DNA of 9,648 bases from assembly GCA_031257655.1 (NCBI GenBank), contig JAIROF010000153.1, forward strand, positions 1-9,648, in the 5' to 3' direction. Of the stretch, positions 7,057-9,648 are shown piece by piece. The notes below the pieces were generated by a model that saw nothing but the letters and a program-made list of their open reading frames with translations, made no database searches and was not told the DNA's origin. How positions within the stretch are numbered: position 1 is the stretch's first letter; the number at the start of each line of letters is the position of its first letter. The translations under genes and the position numbers were made by a program. The stretch is from Prevotellaceae bacterium. Lineage in GTDB: Bacteria; Bacteroidota; Bacteroidia; Bacteroidales; UBA932.

Positions 7057-8205
7057 TTATTCGGCGGCAAATTTTTTATAAAACCACAGCCAGCGATCGG
7101 GAATTTCCAAGCGCAGGGCTTTTTCGTAGTCGCTTCGCTCGCAGGGGACAATGCGCACCGCATCCCGCTTATCTACCGGGATGGCCATCCACCAGCGATC
7201 CGTAATTTTGCTCTGGTAAAAAACGAGCTGCTGGTCTTTGCCCCCCATTTCAATTTGCAGCTTGCGGCACGTTTTCGCTTCGGCGGGGTCGTCGCTTACG
7301 CGGCAGGCAACTCCGTCGGCGATGTGCCAAATGAGCTGGGCTATTAGCTTTGCCGTTTGGCGCTGGCCGTCGTTGGCTAAGCTGAAGTTGCCCAAGTAGC
7401 AGGCTTTGAGCTTGTCGGAAAAGGCGGCAAGGCGCAGCAGGTGGCACATTTCTTCGGCGTACAGGCCGTTGGGCGAGGGGTCGAGGGCGGCGGGCGCGTC
7501 GCACTGGCGCACGGCGTTGACGCCGGCGCAGAGTACGTCGGCGTCGCGCAGCAGCGGCTCGGCGCGCAGTATGTTTTCGCGAACAGCGCCCAAGCGCAGG
7601 AGCTCGCAGTAGCGGTCGCCCAAGCGCTGCATGTCGGCAGGCGAGGTGAGGTAGCTTTGGTAGGCAATCACGCTGAGCGCTTCCAGCTCGCGGCCGTAGT
7701 CTTTCATGAAATGCGCCAGCACGTTGCTGCCGGAAATCGGCTCCTGCGCGTTGCCCAGGGTGGCGCTGGGGAGGATGAAGGTGGCCGCAACGGTCTTGCG
7801 GTGCGCCTTCACGGCGTCGTACACGCTGCCGGCGCTGAGGATATTCTCCCCAAAAACGACGGGAAAAATGCCGGCGGCAAGCAGCTTGTGCAGGGCGCAG
7901 GCCGATTTTTCGCCCGATGCATCGCCCGTGCCCGGCAGCGCCACCTCAACGTCGCCGAGGTCGATGACCGGCAAGGATTTTCCGTGCGCAAACAGGGCGT
8001 AGAGCTCTTCGCGCAGCGCAACAAAGCTGTTGGGCGCTCCGGGCTTGCGCAGGCCTACCAGCGCCACCTTGAAATCGCCAAGCCACGCCCAGTCAAAACC
8101 TTTGACGCCGTACTTAATCCGGCTCCCCCACTGCTCGCTCAGCTTGGCAGCGCCGAACCGCTGTAAGTGCTCGGCTACGGGTATAAAAATATCGCTGTAC
8201 TCCAC
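7057..8205 (-). CDS. Ureohydrolase-fold (arginase/formimidoylglutamase-like) protein, probably inactive
   Basis: This 382-aa protein fits the Bacteroidota branch of the arginase/agmatinase/formimidoylglutamase superfamily. The best marks are DAVRAxx-like spacing ending in AVRQCDAP (231-238), SPNGLYAEEMCHLLRLAAFSDKL (244-266), KITDRWWMAIP (333-343) and the C-terminal PCERSDYEKALRLEIPDRW (354-372). Active members bind two Mn ions through a Gly-rich His motif, DAHxD and SxDxDxxDP. Here those sites read VVFGEN (116-121), TFILPSATLG (142-151) and LCAGVNAV (225-232), so the metal ligands appear lost. I infer a non-catalytic or changed function. Translation would start at GTG (8205), since no other usual start precedes it in frame before a stop. 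The gene is very GC-rich: 45 of 60 bases at 7501-7560, against 27 of 60 at 5461-5520 in gldK. I recall such genes near gldK in other Bacteroidota, but cannot verify this. Confidence 0.7.
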   Translation of the reverse strand: MEYSDIFIPVAEHLQRFGAAKLSEQWGSRIKYGVKGFDWAWLGDFKVALVGLRKPGAPNSFVALREELYALFAHGKSLPVIDLGDVEVALPGTGDASGEKSACALHKLLAAGIFPVVFGENILSAGSVYDAVKAHRKTVAATFILPSATLGNAQEPISGSNVLAHFMKDYGRELEALSVIAYQSYLTSPADMQRLGDRYCELLRLGAVRENILRAEPLLRDADVLCAGVNAVRQCDAPAALDPSPNGLYAEEMCHLLRLAAFSDKLKACYLGNFSLANDGQRQTAKLIAQLIWHIADGVACRVSDDPAEAKTCRKLQIEMGGKDQQLVFYQSKITDRWWMAIPVDKRDAVRIVPCERSDYEKALRLEIPDRWLWFYKKFAAE

Positions 8206-8383
8206 AAATAAAAAATTATGCTGTTATGTTGGGCGCCTCTCCCCCCCACCCCACCAAACGCTGCGCTAGGCTTCATCGGCAAAGTGCGCACTTGCTTCAC
8301 CGCAAGCGCTGCCTTTTGCCTCAGCCGCAGGCCTTGCTTTTGGGTTTTTAGAGGTTCCCTATTACTAATCGTCATCAATCACG
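8206..8383. other. Gap between cas2 and the ureohydrolase-like gene, without a CRISPR array
   Basis: No repeat-spacer structure is visible here, although this is where many Bacteroidota type II-C loci carry their array. The gap holds a C-rich tract on the plus strand (8241-8255; the minus strand could form a two-tetrad G-quadruplex) and a small hairpin (GCGC-TTGC arms, 8286-8309) with no T tract. I saw no TAnnTTTG promoter box on the minus strand. A 67-codon frame covering most of the gap has low-complexity composition and is not supported as a gene. Confidence 0.6.
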
Positions 8384-8716
8384 CTAAAACAATTCCAGCT
8401 GCTGGGGAATGGGCGGCAGCTTTTTTTCTTTTTGGTTGGAAAATAGCTCCATCATCCCAAACTGCTTGTCGGTAATGCAGAGTATCCCGACGTGCCCGTG
8501 GGTGGGGAGCGATTTTTTGACCCGCTTAACGTGCACATCGGCGTTCTCGCGGCTGCTACAGTGCCGTAGGTAAATGGAGAACTGAAACATGGTGAACCCG
8601 TCCTCCAGCAAATCTTTCCGGAATTTGGCGTACCGCTGCTTGTCGGCTTTGGTTTCGGTGGGCAAGTCAAATAGCACCAGTATCCACATTACTCGATATT
8701 CGCTAAGGCGTAGCAT
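8384..8716 (-). CDS. cas2: CRISPR adaptation protein Cas2 (type II-C-like)
   Basis: Cas2 is the dimeric core of the Cas1-Cas2 spacer integrase, where it bridges two Cas1 dimers and helps set spacer geometry. The protein has 110 aa, a normal length. The ferredoxin-like fold begins with MWILVLFDLPTE (10-21), in which Asp17 is the conserved acidic residue after beta strand 1. KDLLEDGFTMFQFSIYLRHC and SRENADVHVKRVKKSLP follow, then GHVGILCITDKQF. It ends in PQQLELF, a tail I associate with Cas2 of Bacteroidota type II-C loci. The ATG lies inside cas1, giving a 14-nt overlap and implying translational coupling. No sign of truncation is seen. Confidence 0.95.
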   Translation of the reverse strand: MLRLSEYRVMWILVLFDLPTETKADKQRYAKFRKDLLEDGFTMFQFSIYLRHCSSRENADVHVKRVKKSLPTHGHVGILCITDKQFGMMELFSNQKEKKLPPIPQQLELF

Positions 8717-9647
8717 GTAAAGTCGGGTAAATTATTTTACGCCGCTTTCCTTCAAAGCAGGCCGAAAGGGATGCCGTTGTTTTTGTCAGCCCTACCATGA
8801 GCGGGCTGCGCTCCCTGTCAAAAAGCGTATCCTGCGACAGCACCGACAGCAGCTGGTATTTTACGCCGTTGGATAAGCCGGAAATGTCTTCGCCATCTTG
8901 TATACAGGTTAATACCGCTTTGTCCACGAAGGGGCGGTAGGGCTCCATAATGTCGTCGGCAAGGCAGTAGGCGTTGTACTGGTTGCGGTGAAAAATGCCC
9001 AGCGTGGGTAGCAATCCCGACCCCACCAGCGCGCGCGCCACAGCCGCGCGCAAAATGGCATAGCCATAATTTAGCAGGTTGTTGGGCGGCGCTTCTTCGC
9101 GCCCGCGAACAAAGCTGGGGATGTAATCCGAAAACAGCTCGCTCCAGTAGCAGGCGGCTGCCCGCGCTTCGCAGTTGTCGGCGTCGCCCGATTTTACGCT
9201 GCGCGAAAGGTACTCCATCTTCTTCACCTCTTTTCCCCGCGACGCTAACAGCGCTGCCTGATTTTCAATTTTTGCCACAACGGTTTGCTGCCACAGCTGC
9301 TTTTTCAGCGGCTCCGAGGCCTCTATCTGCGCCTTAAAGCGCTGCGCCTGCAGGGTGTGCCCGTCTAAGTTGAGCATCATGCCGGCAGGGTGGTGCGCGT
9401 CGTTGCAGTGAATAAGGGCGACATTGTTTTCCAGCAGCGCCGTCAGCAGCCCGTGCGTAACGGTGATTTGCCGATGGTCTAAAATCAGCAGCCCAATATC
9501 CTCTATCGGACGGGTGGTTACGGAACTCTCCTTAAAGGTATCCGGCAAGGTTTCGTTCTTTTCCACCTCCGGCAGCCGTATCACCAGCTGATTGCTTCGC
9601 AAGCTTAAGTAGGCCGGTGAGCTGAAATGAAGGGTTTGCTTGATCAT
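8703..9647 (-). CDS. cas1: CRISPR integrase Cas1 (type II-C-like)
   Basis: Cas1 is the metal-dependent endonuclease/integrase that inserts new spacers into the CRISPR array together with Cas2. The protein is 314 aa and complete: MIKQTLHFSSPAYLSLRSNQL matches the usual Bacteroidota start, so the ATG at the window edge is probably genuine. The N-terminal beta-sandwich covers about residues 1-85. The helical catalytic domain contains Glu160 (in CEARAAACYW), His220 (GIFHRNQYNAYCLADD) and Glu235 (IMEPYRPFVD), the three expected metal ligands, so it should be active. The sequence resembles type II-C proteins more than type I. The cas9 expected upstream is outside the window, so the subtype is inferred from Cas1 and Cas2 only. 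It overlaps cas2 by 14 nt. Confidence 0.95.
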   Translation of the reverse strand: MIKQTLHFSSPAYLSLRSNQLVIRLPEVEKNETLPDTFKESSVTTRPIEDIGLLILDHRQITVTHGLLTALLENNVALIHCNDAHHPAGMMLNLDGHTLQAQRFKAQIEASEPLKKQLWQQTVVAKIENQAALLASRGKEVKKMEYLSRSVKSGDADNCEARAAACYWSELFSDYIPSFVRGREEAPPNNLLNYGYAILRAAVARALVGSGLLPTLGIFHRNQYNAYCLADDIMEPYRPFVDKAVLTCIQDGEDISGLSNGVKYQLLSVLSQDTLFDRERSPLMVGLTKTTASLSACFEGKRRKIIYPTLHATP

Positions 9648-9648
9648 G

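Noticed and set aside
7441..8166. A 241-codon open frame on the plus strand opposite the ureohydrolase-like gene
   Set aside because: It lies wholly inside a GC-rich gene with recognisable family motifs on the minus strand, shows no known motif itself, and is explained by the scarcity of stop codons in GC-rich DNA.
8175..8378. A 67-codon minus-strand frame between cas2 and the ureohydrolase-like gene
   Set aside because: It has low-complexity composition driven by the G-rich tract, overlaps the start of the next gene, and has no recognisable motif.
8206..8383. CRISPR repeats or a tracrRNA anti-repeat after cas2
   Set aside because: No sequence of repeat length occurs twice here, and without the repeat sequence an anti-repeat cannot be recognised.

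Overview
The window reads as a Bacteroidota chromosome fragment, most likely from the order Bacteroidales. The evidence is a complete porP-gldK-gldL-gldM-gldN set, which encodes the core of the type IX secretion system (T9SS) and is restricted to this phylum. A Bacteroidota-style promoter box (TAnnTTTG) lies upstream of porP, and the Cas1/Cas2 pair resembles those of Bacteroidota type II-C CRISPR systems. Species cannot be named from this sequence. All eight genes I support are on the minus strand, so the transcriptional order runs from the right end of the window to the left.

Layout, in transcription order. (1) 9647-8384: cas1 and cas2, overlapping by 14 nt. This is the tail of a type II-C-like cas operon whose cas9 would lie beyond the right edge. 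No CRISPR array is visible. (2) 8383-8206: a 178-nt gap with no repeats and one C/G-rich tract. (3) 8205-7057: a ureohydrolase-fold (arginase/formimidoylglutamase-like) gene that has lost the expected metal-binding residues and is much more GC-rich than its neighbours. (4) 7056-6796: a gap with a weak hairpin and the likely promoter of the T9SS operon. (5) 6795-478: porP, gldK, gldL, gldM, gldN, with gaps of 13, 77, 49 and 41 nt. (6) 477-1: a non-coding stretch dominated by a near-perfect long inverted repeat and smaller hairpins.

How the genes work together. GldL and GldM form the inner-membrane proton-driven motor. GldM crosses the periplasm and contacts the GldK/GldN ring under the outer membrane. 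PorP/SprF is an outer-membrane beta-barrel associated with that ring and with cargo handling. Terminator-like hairpins followed by T tracts sit in the gldK-gldL and gldM-gldN gaps, which could set different output levels for ring and motor subunits from one operon.

Most interesting points: GldL carries four tandem 33-residue repeats with a 3 x 11 (hendecad) pattern that lengthen its cytoplasmic tail well beyond the usual size. The ureohydrolase homologue next to the T9SS operon looks like a pseudoenzyme. The intergenic hairpins may tune operon stoichiometry. The long palindrome downstream of gldN may be a terminator or a repeat element. I found no clearly new multi-gene system here; the novelty is in these details.
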